Assembly (NCBI GenBank): GCA_020723045.1 | Contig: DYJQ01000007.1 | Coordinates: 1-22,252 of the forward strand | DNA from: Candidatus Micrarchaeum sp. | Lineage (GTDB): Archaea; Micrarchaeota; Micrarchaeia; CAILAH01 | Reading direction: 5' to 3' | DNA: 22,252 nucleotides | Part shown: piece after piece, positions 1 to 7,243 of the stretch | How the letters are laid out: each line of letters opens with the position of its first letter | Numbering within the stretch: the stretch's first letter is position 1 | Translations under genes and position numbers: made by a program | The notes under the pieces: generated by a model | Seen by the model: only the letters and a program-made list of their open reading frames with translations | Database searches by the model: none | What the model was told of the DNA's origin: nothing

Positions 1-22
1 ATGAAGATATTTAAAGTTTATC

Positions 23-34
23 TATAAAATATAT
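23..34 (+). promoter_or_regulatory. TATA box of the TrbC-like gene
   Basis: An A/T-only run, TATAAAATATAT, is centred about 23-25 bases before the ATG at 51. That is the archaeal TBP-site spacing expected if the transcript begins at or next to the start codon. No Shine-Dalgarno sequence lies before ATG 51, which agrees with a leaderless transcript. Confidence 0.6.
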
Positions 35-50
35 AGTGGGTGTTGATATT

Positions 51-368
51 ATGAATAAGTTGATGATTGGTGTTGTTTTGGCCGTGCTGGTAGCAAATGT
101 GGTGTTCGCTGCTGATTCTCCTAGTTTGAGCAGCCAGCTGAATAGTATTAAGGACCAAATAAAGAACATAGTTCCAATCGTAGCACTTGTGATGATCGTT
201 CTTGCAGGCCTTGTGTACGCTGCAGGACAGGTGATGGGTGCTGAAATGAGGTCAAGGGCAAGTGTGTGGGCAACATCACTCCTTGTGGGTGCAATAATAG
301 GCCTTGTGATTGCGGCAAGTGCAGATGGCATCATAGGTCTGTTCAGCGGGGCTGCATTAGTTACCTAG
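51..368 (+). CDS. Small secreted TrbC/VirB2-like pilin-type membrane protein
   Basis: A 105-residue protein. It has an N-terminal signal peptide (MNKLM, a hydrophobic core, then VFA followed by ADS), a short polar helix around residues 25-40, and two hydrophobic segments at about 42-63 and 76-98 separated by a short basic loop. This size and plan match the TrbC/VirB2 family of pilin-like subunits, which are common in DPANN genomes, often without a complete type IV secretion system. I choose ATG 51 over the in-frame GTG at 36 because the signal peptide begins cleanly there and a TATA box lies at leaderless distance. It appears to be a single-gene unit: a T-rich stretch follows, and the next gene has its own TATA-like element. 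Role (surface filament, membrane pore or envelope component) is inferred from family resemblance only; no VirB4-like ATPase is visible in this window. Confidence 0.7.
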   Translation: MNKLMIGVVLAVLVANVVFAADSPSLSSQLNSIKDQIKNIVPIVALVMIVLAGLVYAAGQVMGAEMRSRASVWATSLLVGAIIGLVIAASADGIIGLFSGAALVT

Positions 369-400
369 TTTTATATCCTCTTATTTTATTTTCCATTTTT
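369..400 (+). terminator. T-rich putative transcription terminator
   Basis: Directly after the stop codon of the TrbC-like gene the + strand is very T-rich, with several T runs ending in TTTTT at 396-400. Archaeal RNA polymerase terminates at T tracts without needing a hairpin, and none is obvious here. The stretch overlaps the TATA-like element of the next gene. Confidence 0.4.
381..390 (+). promoter_or_regulatory. TATA-like element before the GT-C operon
   Basis: TTATTTTATT is centred 27 bases before ATG 413, the spacing seen for the other leaderless genes in this window. No ribosome binding site lies in front of ATG 413. The element sits inside a T-rich stretch, so base composition alone could produce it. 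Confidence 0.4.
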
Positions 401-412
401 GTATGTGATTGA

Positions 413-1951
413 ATGGAATGGCAACTGCAGCTTGCCTGTGCTTTTTTGATAATCAGTGGTTTCTTCCTTACGACAGGGCTTATTCTCGCGGGGGATGAAG
501 GGCTATACTCAATTGCCATAAAAGATATGCACAAAATGGGCTTAATGCCCTACCCAACCTATTTTGGAGAACCCATGTTCTGGAAGCCACCACTGATGTT
601 CTGGGTTTATTCAGTAATTGCAGGGCCATTTTTAGACATTTCCATCCCGCAGGAGATAGCACTGAGGATCCCATCACTCATACTGGTTGTATTATCATCA
701 TACCTCCTCTTCAAGATAAGCAAGGATGAATTGGGAGAAAGAAAGGCATACATCGCAGTAATATTATTTCTTGTTTCGGCACCTGTATTCTCGTTTGGGT
801 ATCGAGTTTTAACAGATACCCTAGTATTATTCCTGGTATTATTGGGAATATATCAGGTTAAGGAATACCTCACTGGCAAGAGAGCCATTAATCTCATTAT
901 CCTTGCGATGTGCATATTCGGTATGGGGCTTGCAAAATCGCATATGATCTCCATTTTGTTCTCTATCATATCCCTTTCATATTATTTTATCAAAGGAAAG
1001 CAGGTGGAAGTAGACCCTAAAATTATCGCCACTTATGTATTGCCACTAATTGCATTATTTATGTATCCGATGTTAACACCATATTCAGCGTACTACTATC
1101 AGTTTTTTTATGGTGATTCAACAAGACTTGCATTTAATATACCAAGAATCTTCCTTTATTTGGCCTATATGTTCTGCTACATTGCTATCACGGGTGTGCT
1201 GGCACTAATAGTCTCCGCGATTGACATATTCAAGACCAGAAAGGTCTCTCCTTACGATGTATGGGCTTGGTCATCATTCGTGTTCTTAGCTTCCGCAATC
1301 TCCTTTCTGCCATGGTATTTCATATTTTTCGTGCCGGCCTACTCGATAATACTGGCGCGGAAACTGGAGAATAATGCAATAGACCACTTTGTACTTGCTA
1401 TTGTAATTATCGCAAGCTTGTATATTGCAATCGAGTCACTGCACAGAGTAAGCCTCATCTCTTTTGACGATGAAGAAGAACTGCAAAAGTATACAGAATC
1501 CTTATCAGATAAGGATAAAAAGGTTTTATTTATCTCCCGCTTGAGTGAATGCATAATTAATTCGGTTTACGATCTGAATTACCGCGTTGTTGTAACTCCT
1601 GAAAACTCGTTCCTGAATACAAACAAAACTTACAATAACAAGGATGATATTGAATTTTTAGGAGTTAAGAAAGTAGCCATATTACAGGACAACATGGATA
1701 AGCTGATTCATGATTACGATGATGAAACACTCATACCTAAATTCATAGATTTATTCAATGCTAAAGAAAGGTATATACCACCGATAGGGCGAACGAGAAA
1801 ATATTGGGAAGGCGGCTTTGAGGTTATAATAGCCGAGAAGGACTATGGTGAAGTAATTAAAATCGTTGCCCCAGAATATTACTTAACACACATTACAAAG
1901 AATGGTGAATTCTACGTGTTTGAAAGTAGGGAGTCTCAAAATGAACGCTAA
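413..1951 (+). CDS. GT-C membrane glycosyltransferase (ArnT/PMT-like), first of three
   Basis: A 512-residue polytopic membrane protein with roughly ten hydrophobic segments in the first 330 residues and a soluble C-terminal part. The first external loop carries GDEGLYSIAIKDM (catalytic-type Asp-Glu at 28-29) followed by YFGEPMFWKPPL (residues 50-61), the hallmark of the ArnT/PMT (GT39/GT83) branch of GT-C enzymes. These transfer a sugar from a polyprenyl-phosphate donor to a lipid or protein on the outside of the membrane. An in-frame stop immediately upstream fixes ATG 413 as the earliest start. The gene overlaps the next GT-C gene by 11 bases, and the two products are clearly related along their whole length, including the C-terminal part (for example LIHDY, an ERY-PP-GRT block, WEGGF and NGEFYV in both). 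Acceptor and sugar cannot be told from the sequence. Confidence 0.85.
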   Translation: MEWQLQLACAFLIISGFFLTTGLILAGDEGLYSIAIKDMHKMGLMPYPTYFGEPMFWKPPLMFWVYSVIAGPFLDISIPQEIALRIPSLILVVLSSYLLFKISKDELGERKAYIAVILFLVSAPVFSFGYRVLTDTLVLFLVLLGIYQVKEYLTGKRAINLIILAMCIFGMGLAKSHMISILFSIISLSYYFIKGKQVEVDPKIIATYVLPLIALFMYPMLTPYSAYYYQFFYGDSTRLAFNIPRIFLYLAYMFCYIAITGVLALIVSAIDIFKTRKVSPYDVWAWSSFVFLASAISFLPWYFIFFVPAYSIILARKLENNAIDHFVLAIVIIASLYIAIESLHRVSLISFDDEEELQKYTESLSDKDKKVLFISRLSECIINSVYDLNYRVVVTPENSFLNTNKTYNNKDDIEFLGVKKVAILQDNMDKLIHDYDDETLIPKFIDLFNAKERYIPPIGRTRKYWEGGFEVIIAEKDYGEVIKIVAPEYYLTHITKNGEFYVFESRESQNER

Positions 1952-3419
1952 GCTCGTTTGGCCCATTGCGTATTCCATCATCATAATTGCTGCATTCATA
2001 TTCTCTATAGGGCCGCTAAATGGTGATGAGGGCCTTTACGCGATAGCGGTCAAAGATGTCCAGAAGTACGGAATAATGCCATATGCAACCTATTTTGGGG
2101 AACCCATGTTGTGGAAGCCGCCATTCGCTTTCTTGATGTATGCCATTCTGTCCTTTCCTTTTATGAGCATGGGCCTTCCCGAAGAAATTGCACTACGCGT
2201 TCCATCCCTTATGTTTACACTGGCATCAACCCTTCTGTTCTATCTTCTCATAAAAGACGACCTTACAGGCACCAGGAAATACATTGCCGTCCTGCTGTTC
2301 CTGGCATCACCGCCGATTTTTGGATACGGCTTCAGGCTTCTAACGGATGTGCCTGCATTCTTCTTCACTATGCTTGCACTCTATTCCACAAAAATGTACT
2401 CTAAAGAGGAGCGAATAGAGTATCTGGCTCTGAATGCACTGGCAATTATTTTTACGGGCCTTTCAAAAACCATCGTGCTTTCAGTATTCAGTTTTTTGCT
2501 TAGCATTCTATACTATAGCCACACAAAAAATCCGTCCATGAAACGCTACATCAACCTCGCAATGGTTGGGATAATAGGAATACTCATCATTGGAGCATAC
2601 CGGATGAGCGCCCCATATAGCGGATATATGGATATAGTTAGAACACTATCTTTACATCAATACAGCCTTTCAAATAACATCTCGTTTTTTGCCATCTGGA
2701 TCTCACCACTAGGCATACTCGCATTAGGAATAACTGTTGTTGATGCATTAACAAAGAGAAAACTAGACATTTACCATTTATGGGCGCTAAGCTCAATCGG
2801 CCTTGTGGTTTCTTTATTCGGGTTATTGCCTTGGTATTTCATGTATTTCATGCCGGCAATTGTTGTAATAGTTGCAAGAAAAATCGAGATAAATATCTTA
2901 GATGAGGCCATCTTCTTTTCAGTATTCCTGCTAACACTGATCAATACTATATTATCTGCACTTTGGTTCTCTCCCAACATAGATGATGTAGATGAGATAA
3001 GCCACTATATTGCCCAGATGAAGGGTACATCATCAAATGTAATGATCATTACGCGTCTTGGCGAGCAGATAGCCAACAGTGCATACTGGTTGGAAAACAA
3101 GGTTATAATAACACCACAAATATCAATGAGAAATAAAACGGGGTGGTTTGGGGTTAAAGAGGAAACACTTGCAAAAGAGAATATGTATAGGCTAATACAC
3201 GATTATAACAATGAATCACTTGTTCCAAAACTTACCTACTTATTCACTGATAAAGAGAGATATTTTCCCCCTGTTGGAAGGACAAACAAAACATGGGAGG
3301 GTGGGTTTGATATCATAATAGCACAGAAGGATTATGTACCAGTGATAATGAAAGTAGCGCCTGAATACAAAGAGGCATACAAAACCCAAAACGGTGAGTT
3401 TTATGTTCTTGAGAAATAA
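1941..3419 (+). CDS. GT-C membrane glycosyltransferase, second of three (paralogue of the first)
   Basis: A 492-residue protein starting at ATG 1941, eight bases inside the preceding gene, with a GGGAG ribosome-site-like stretch just upstream. An earlier in-frame ATG at 1902 would add 13 residues that do not resemble a GT-C N-terminus and would increase the overlap, so I prefer 1941. It has GDEGLYAIAVKDV (Asp-Glu at 29-30) and YFGEPMLWKPPF in the first outer loop, then the same series of membrane helices and C-terminal soluble domain as the upstream gene. The similarity is strong enough to infer tandem duplication. The most divergent parts are the central helices and the segment at about residues 330-400, so donor or acceptor preference may differ. 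It probably acts on the outer face of the cytoplasmic membrane using a polyprenyl-phosphate sugar. Confidence 0.85.
   Translation: MNAKLVWPIAYSIIIIAAFIFSIGPLNGDEGLYAIAVKDVQKYGIMPYATYFGEPMLWKPPFAFLMYAILSFPFMSMGLPEEIALRVPSLMFTLASTLLFYLLIKDDLTGTRKYIAVLLFLASPPIFGYGFRLLTDVPAFFFTMLALYSTKMYSKEERIEYLALNALAIIFTGLSKTIVLSVFSFLLSILYYSHTKNPSMKRYINLAMVGIIGILIIGAYRMSAPYSGYMDIVRTLSLHQYSLSNNISFFAIWISPLGILALGITVVDALTKRKLDIYHLWALSSIGLVVSLFGLLPWYFMYFMPAIVVIVARKIEINILDEAIFFSVFLLTLINTILSALWFSPNIDDVDEISHYIAQMKGTSSNVMIITRLGEQIANSAYWLENKVIITPQISMRNKTGWFGVKEETLAKENMYRLIHDYNNESLVPKLTYLFTDKERYFPPVGRTNKTWEGGFDIIIAQKDYVPVIMKVAPEYKEAYKTQNGEFYVLEK
3393..3398 (+). promoter_or_regulatory. Shine-Dalgarno site deciding the third GT-C start
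   Basis: GGTGAG lies four bases before ATG 3403, inside the end of the second GT-C gene. It complements the archaeal 16S 3' end (CACCTCC-type). It contains the alternative in-frame GTG at 3394, and because it makes a good ribosome site for ATG 3403, it favours the later start. Confidence 0.6.
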
Positions 3420-4908
3420 TACTACAATAACGCTGTTCTTATTCTCACTGATCATCTACGTTGGAATAGTTCTTACATATGATGTGTGGTTCATAGGCGA
3501 TGAAGGATATTATGCCGTGAGCATCTACGAAGCAATAAAAAACGGGCCAAACCTATACATAACATTCTTAGGGAAACCGGCATTCTGGAAACCATTCCTG
3601 ATGGTCGATGTATACTCACTGATGATAAGACTTTGGGATGGGTTTCTACCGGCACAAATCTCTTATAGGATACCTTCCGCGATATTCTCGGCAATCAATG
3701 TCATACTAGTGTATTGCATTGCACGGGAATTTTCTGACGAGAAAAAAGCACTGCTCGCTTCACTTCTCTACATGTCCAACCCCATCATCCTCCTATTCGG
3801 AACTAAGATATTCATGGAAACATTTACGATGGTTTTTGTGCTGGGAGGATTGCTTGCAGTAATCCGGCTGTGCAAGCAGGGCAAGAACAACGATAAATTG
3901 ATTGCCTATCTAGCCATACTCATCTCAATAGTTGGAGCGGCATTCTCAAAGTCGACGACTATAGGGATAATGGCAATGCTGCTCTATCTCCTCTATGCAT
4001 TCTTTGCAGATAAAAAGCGGATTCTGGGCATAATCGCAGTTTCCGGTGTGGCTGCCGCAATCATCCTAACCGTACCTTTTCTCACGACCTTCCCAGAGGC
4101 ATATTTCAAACTCTATCTAGAAGACTTTTTCACAAAAAGGATGAGTATGGATGTAGGACTGACAAACCTGATAACCATGCTTGCAAGCCTTTTCTACCTT
4201 ATACCGCTCTTCATAATGGGTATTAAGAGCATAGACCTCAAATCCTGGAAGGACCTGTTCTTGCTTTTGTGGATACTCCCCCTCATAGTAATTGCAATCA
4301 AGACACCTTATATGTGGTACGCGTTCTATTTCATAGCGCCCCTAGTGATACTCTCCCTAAAAGGCGTTTCACTTAACGTGATAGACCTCTCTATCATCAT
4401 TGTGCTACTACTCATCGGCCCTGCGATAATGATGCATAGCAACTGGGCTTATGAGAGAGATGCTGAGATAAAAACTATTGAATTTATGAAACAGGAGATA
4501 AGCACTAATTCTTGCACACTCTATGTGAGCGCAATATCACCGATGGTATATGCCTTCCTTGAGATTTATGGTTACAATCATAACATAGCGATAACGAATA
4601 TTCTGTGGAGAAATGGCTCAAATGTAATACTTGATGCAAATGTGACAAACGAACAGCTGGAATCGCTTGTAGCTGACTATAGAAACTCTGCAACCGTGGA
4701 TGATATCTCTACAAGAGAGTACCTATTCACTGAGTGGAATGCACTCAACAAAATGATACTTATCAAGACAAACAATTACAACTGCACGGATTTCGAATAT
4801 GTTGCAATAACAGATTACTACAAAAAATATGGCCTTAATTCGCTGGGGTATACTATTGCCAATGAAAACGAACAGATAAGAGTATGGAAGAAGAGGGTGG
4901 CTGATTGA
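3403..4908 (+). CDS. GT-C membrane glycosyltransferase, third of three
   Basis: A 501-residue polytopic protein. The first outer loop has IGDEGYYAVSIYEA (Asp-Glu at 33-34) and then LGKPAFWKPFLM, the same arrangement as the two upstream genes and ArnT/PMT-type GT-C enzymes. About ten membrane helices follow, then a soluble C-terminal region of about 150 residues unlike the other two in detail (no WEGGF or GRT blocks). It therefore branches outside the upstream pair and probably has a different acceptor or donor. It overlaps the preceding gene by 17 bases and its TGA stop overlaps the TTG start of the following methyltransferase, so all four are probably one transcript. N-x-S/T sequons are present in the C-terminal part but their use is unknown. 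Confidence 0.8.
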   Translation: MFLRNNTTITLFLFSLIIYVGIVLTYDVWFIGDEGYYAVSIYEAIKNGPNLYITFLGKPAFWKPFLMVDVYSLMIRLWDGFLPAQISYRIPSAIFSAINVILVYCIAREFSDEKKALLASLLYMSNPIILLFGTKIFMETFTMVFVLGGLLAVIRLCKQGKNNDKLIAYLAILISIVGAAFSKSTTIGIMAMLLYLLYAFFADKKRILGIIAVSGVAAAIILTVPFLTTFPEAYFKLYLEDFFTKRMSMDVGLTNLITMLASLFYLIPLFIMGIKSIDLKSWKDLFLLLWILPLIVIAIKTPYMWYAFYFIAPLVILSLKGVSLNVIDLSIIIVLLLIGPAIMMHSNWAYERDAEIKTIEFMKQEISTNSCTLYVSAISPMVYAFLEIYGYNHNIAITNILWRNGSNVILDANVTNEQLESLVADYRNSATVDDISTREYLFTEWNALNKMILIKTNNYNCTDFEYVAITDYYKKYGLNSLGYTIANENEQIRVWKKRVAD

Positions 4909-5600
4909 AAGAGTGCGAATTCTACAAGCATAAAATAATGGGTGTAGAGCACTTCTGGTTCAGGGCTAGAAGTGAGATTGTTGATGGGGTGCTGGATAAT
5001 ATTTTGTTTGATGGCAAGAGGAGGGCGCTTGAGATTGGTATCGGCACGGGCAATATGCTTGGATGCATAAAAAAGTGCGGGTTTGGAAAGGTTGATGGGG
5101 TTGAGGTCCATAAGGTCAGTGGTGCCAGGGGATATGAAAGGATTTATTGGGGGCCTTTTGAGAAGATGAAGGCCGGATGCAAGTATGGCGCTGTATTCAT
5201 GTTTGATTCGCTTGAGCACATTAAGGATGATGAAATAGCGGTTGCAAAGGCAGGCAGGATGCTTGCCAAAAATGGCCTAATCGTGATCACTGCGCCGGCG
5301 TACCAGTGGCTCTGGTCTAGGCATGACGAGGATAATATGCATTTCAGAAGGTATGACAAGAAGCAGTTGGGAGACCTCCTAGAAAGAAACGGCTTCTCTT
5401 TAGTTAGGATTACATACTTTAACACAATACTGTTCCCGTTAATAGTGATTGCAAGGGCACTGAATAAAGGAGGTCTTGAAAAAATAAATCCGCTCTTAAA
5501 TGAGATTCTCTACAGAATATTCGGGCTTGAGAAATATGCACTAAAACTCATCGACCTGCCTTATGGCGCATCACTTATTGCGGTGGCGAGAAAGAGGTGA
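4905..5600 (+). CDS. Class I SAM-dependent methyltransferase
   Basis: A 231-residue protein with a methyltransferase-11/23-type Rossmann fold. Motif I is LEIGIGTGNML (about residues 42-52), an acidic strand end follows (VDGVEVHK), and motif IV-like FMFDSLEHIKDD precedes a LAKNGLIVITAPA strand. Residues about 130-150 contain W-S-R-H-D-E-D-N-x-H-x-R-R-Y, typical of methyltransferases found beside glycosyltransferases; the substrate is likely a sugar or polyprenyl lipid, but this is inferred from context. The start is TTG 4905, which shares bases with the TGA stop of the third GT-C gene, behind a purine-rich GAGGGTGG. An ATG at 4938 is a possible alternative but would remove conserved-looking N-terminal residues. 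The 3' end overlaps the convergent GT2 gene by 30 bases. Confidence 0.8.
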   Translation: MKECEFYKHKIMGVEHFWFRARSEIVDGVLDNILFDGKRRALEIGIGTGNMLGCIKKCGFGKVDGVEVHKVSGARGYERIYWGPFEKMKAGCKYGAVFMFDSLEHIKDDEIAVAKAGRMLAKNGLIVITAPAYQWLWSRHDEDNMHFRRYDKKQLGDLLERNGFSLVRITYFNTILFPLIVIARALNKGGLEKINPLLNEILYRIFGLEKYALKLIDLPYGASLIAVARKR

Positions 5601-6518
5601 TAGGTTTAACGTTTCCTTTATTATGGGGGCATCATTATTTCTAAGAAGAAGGTTATTCCTGTAGACATATTCCCCCAGCGCACCTATCATGAAGAACTGC
5701 ATGCTTGCGAACACCGCGATGAAGAAGTTTGTGCTCGCCCACCCCTCAACCGGAGCACCAGTAAAGTGTGAGTAGAGGATGAAAAGGCCATAAACCAGTG
5801 AGATGATGGTGAAAACGGCGCTCAAGAGGATGGCAAAGCGGAGGATTGCGGCAGTTGAGGATATAGCCGCGTTAAGCGCGAGCGAGAGTGAGTTGAGAAA
5901 ATTATACTTGGTCTTTCCTGAAACGCGTGGCGGCTGGTCAAAGGTTATTCTTGACTTGAATTGCGTGAGTGCATCAACTGCGCGGAAGTATTTATCAGCC
6001 CCTCTTATTGACGTGTAGGCATCAACTATCGAGCGGTCTATGAGCTTGAAGTTGCCTGCGTCTACCGTTATATCCCCCTTGAGCAGATGTTTAAGGATGC
6101 GATTGAATAGGTATGATGTTGCCCGCTTTACTGCCCCCTCCCCGCCTCTGTGCTTCCTGACTGCGGATACTATCGAATCCCCTTTTTCCCATACAGCTAC
6201 CATCTCGGGTATTAATTCCGGCGGGTCCTGAAGGTCGCCATCCATAACAACTGCGGCTGTGCCCTTTGCATTCATCAGGCCCACGTTTATGGCATAATCC
6301 TGTCCATATCTCTTGGATAGGAGAATTGCTTTCCAACTCTTATCTTTTCTGCATATGTCTCTGGCAATCTCGAATGTCCTATCTGTCCCTGGGTCAATAA
6401 CAAGTATTACCTCCTTCCTGTACCTGCTCAGATTGATGGAGGAAAGATGCGAGTAGAGGAGCGGAAGGGTCTCCTCCTCATTATAAAGAGGGATGACGAT
6501 TGAGATTAATTTGCTCAT
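5571..6518 (-). CDS. GT2 glycosyltransferase with two C-terminal membrane helices (GtrB/DPMS-like)
   Basis: A 315-residue protein with an N-terminal GT-A/GT2 domain: SIVIPLYNEEETL (about 6-18), an acidic nucleotide-binding site at VIDPGTDRT and the metal-binding block MDGDLQDPPELIP (92-104). Two hydrophobic helices at about 223-248 and 263-286 anchor it, as in GtrB and membrane-bound dolichyl-phosphate sugar synthases. The probable reaction is transfer of a sugar from a nucleotide donor to polyprenyl phosphate on the cytoplasmic face, supplying the GT-C enzymes nearby. The strand after the second beta segment has Asp-Pro-Gly-Thr where DDGS/NDGS is usual, a modest oddity. Its ATG overlaps the stop of the upstream GT2 gene (ATGA) and a strong ribosome site precedes it, so the two are coupled. 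Confidence 0.85.
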   Translation of the reverse strand: MSKLISIVIPLYNEEETLPLLYSHLSSINLSRYRKEVILVIDPGTDRTFEIARDICRKDKSWKAILLSKRYGQDYAINVGLMNAKGTAAVVMDGDLQDPPELIPEMVAVWEKGDSIVSAVRKHRGGEGAVKRATSYLFNRILKHLLKGDITVDAGNFKLIDRSIVDAYTSIRGADKYFRAVDALTQFKSRITFDQPPRVSGKTKYNFLNSLSLALNAAISSTAAILRFAILLSAVFTIISLVYGLFILYSHFTGAPVEGWASTNFFIAVFASMQFFMIGALGEYVYRNNLLLRNNDAPIIKETLNLSPLSRHRNK

Positions 6519-7189
6519 AATATCAACCCTCCTGCCTGTTTCACAAACTCAAGCCGTGTTCTTATATCGAGCTTGCTACTTCCCCTTTTGCGCATCCTGA
6601 ATACTATCGGTACCTCAACTATCCTGCTGAACTTGCCCCTGGCGAGGAGCTCGAGCAGTATCTTATAGCCGACTGCGTTTACCCTCGGTGCCAACTCAAT
6701 AAACATCCTACGCTCAAGCATAAAAAAGCCTGAAAGTGGGTCCTTGGCATTAATGCCGATTACATGTCTGCATATGAATGTGCCGAGCCTTGAATCGATG
6801 CGCTGCTGGTTGTGCATATCCTTGATGAATCGCGAGCCTATAACTATGCAACCAGTGCCCTTGCGCACCTCACTATACATTCTTGGTATGTATTTTGGGT
6901 CGTGCTGTAAATCCCCATCCATCACGCACACATACCTGCCCTGTGCATGCGCGAGGCCGGCTAGGACGGCACTTGAGAGGCCGAGTTTTGCGCCCCTATT
7001 GATGAACTTAATGTTTTTCTTATTCTTTTGCAGCTTATTCATTATAACATCCGTGCCGTCATTTGAGCCGTCATCCACAAAAATGATTTCGTGTTTGATG
7101 GAGTGCAAATGCGAGGAGATAGATTTGACAAGGGGTATTATATTCGCACCTTCATTATAGATGGGAATTACAACCGATAGGTCGGTCAT
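6515..7189 (-). CDS. Soluble GT2 glycosyltransferase (dolichyl-phosphate mannose synthase-like)
   Basis: A 224-residue single-domain GT2 enzyme. It has the canonical SVVIPIYNEG (5-14), FVDDGSNDGT (37-46) and MDGDLQHDP (90-98), then a DPLSGFF segment and the RGSSKLD motif near the C-terminus characteristic of DPM1-type synthases. It ends shortly after this motif with no membrane helices, which fits the minimal DPM1 form. The likely product is a polyprenyl-phosphate hexose made on the cytoplasmic side. It is the first gene of a two-gene - strand operon. ATG 7189 has a GAGG stretch four bases upstream and a TATA-like element centred 27 bases upstream, so it may be read with a short leader or leaderless. 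Confidence 0.87.
   Translation of the reverse strand: MTDLSVVIPIYNEGANIIPLVKSISSHLHSIKHEIIFVDDGSNDGTDVIMNKLQKNKKNIKFINRGAKLGLSSAVLAGLAHAQGRYVCVMDGDLQHDPKYIPRMYSEVRKGTGCIVIGSRFIKDMHNQQRIDSRLGTFICRHVIGINAKDPLSGFFMLERRMFIELAPRVNAVGYKILLELLARGKFSRIVEVPIVFRMRKRGSSKLDIRTRLEFVKQAGGLIL
6527..6533 (-). promoter_or_regulatory. Shine-Dalgarno site of the membrane-bound GT2 gene
   Basis: On the - strand AGGAGGG lies eight bases before ATG 6518, inside the 3' end of the upstream GT2 gene. It is one of the strongest ribosome sites in the window and fits a translationally coupled second gene. Confidence 0.6.
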
Positions 7190-7212
7190 AAATCCTCATT
7201 AAAGATAATGAG

Positions 7213-7221
7213 TTTTTTAAG
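7213..7221. promoter_or_regulatory. Possible shared divergent TATA element (GT2 operon / Cys-rich protein)
   Basis: TTTTTTAAG on the + strand (CTTAAAAAA on the -) is centred about 27 bases from ATG 7244 (+) and about 28 bases from ATG 7189 (-). The start codons are 55 bases apart and this is the best TATA-like element between them. It could serve both directions; a second AT-rich stretch at 7235-7241 is too close to 7244 to serve that gene. Confidence 0.5.
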
Positions 7222-7243
7222 CTATTATTCCTACAAATATAGC

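Noticed and set aside
1..27. Short frame ATG 1 to TAA 27
   Set aside because: Eight codons at the window edge overlapping the TATA box; it may be random or the tail of an upstream gene, and nothing supports either.
36..50. GTG start five codons upstream for the TrbC-like gene
   Set aside because: It would overlap the TATA box and add residues before a clean signal peptide.
4818..5219. 133-codon frame on the - strand across the GT-C and methyltransferase junction
   Set aside because: It lies opposite two recognisable enzymes and shows no domain or promoter.
6744..7160. 138-codon + strand frame opposite the soluble GT2 gene
   Set aside because: The - strand frame carries all the GT2 motifs; this one has none.
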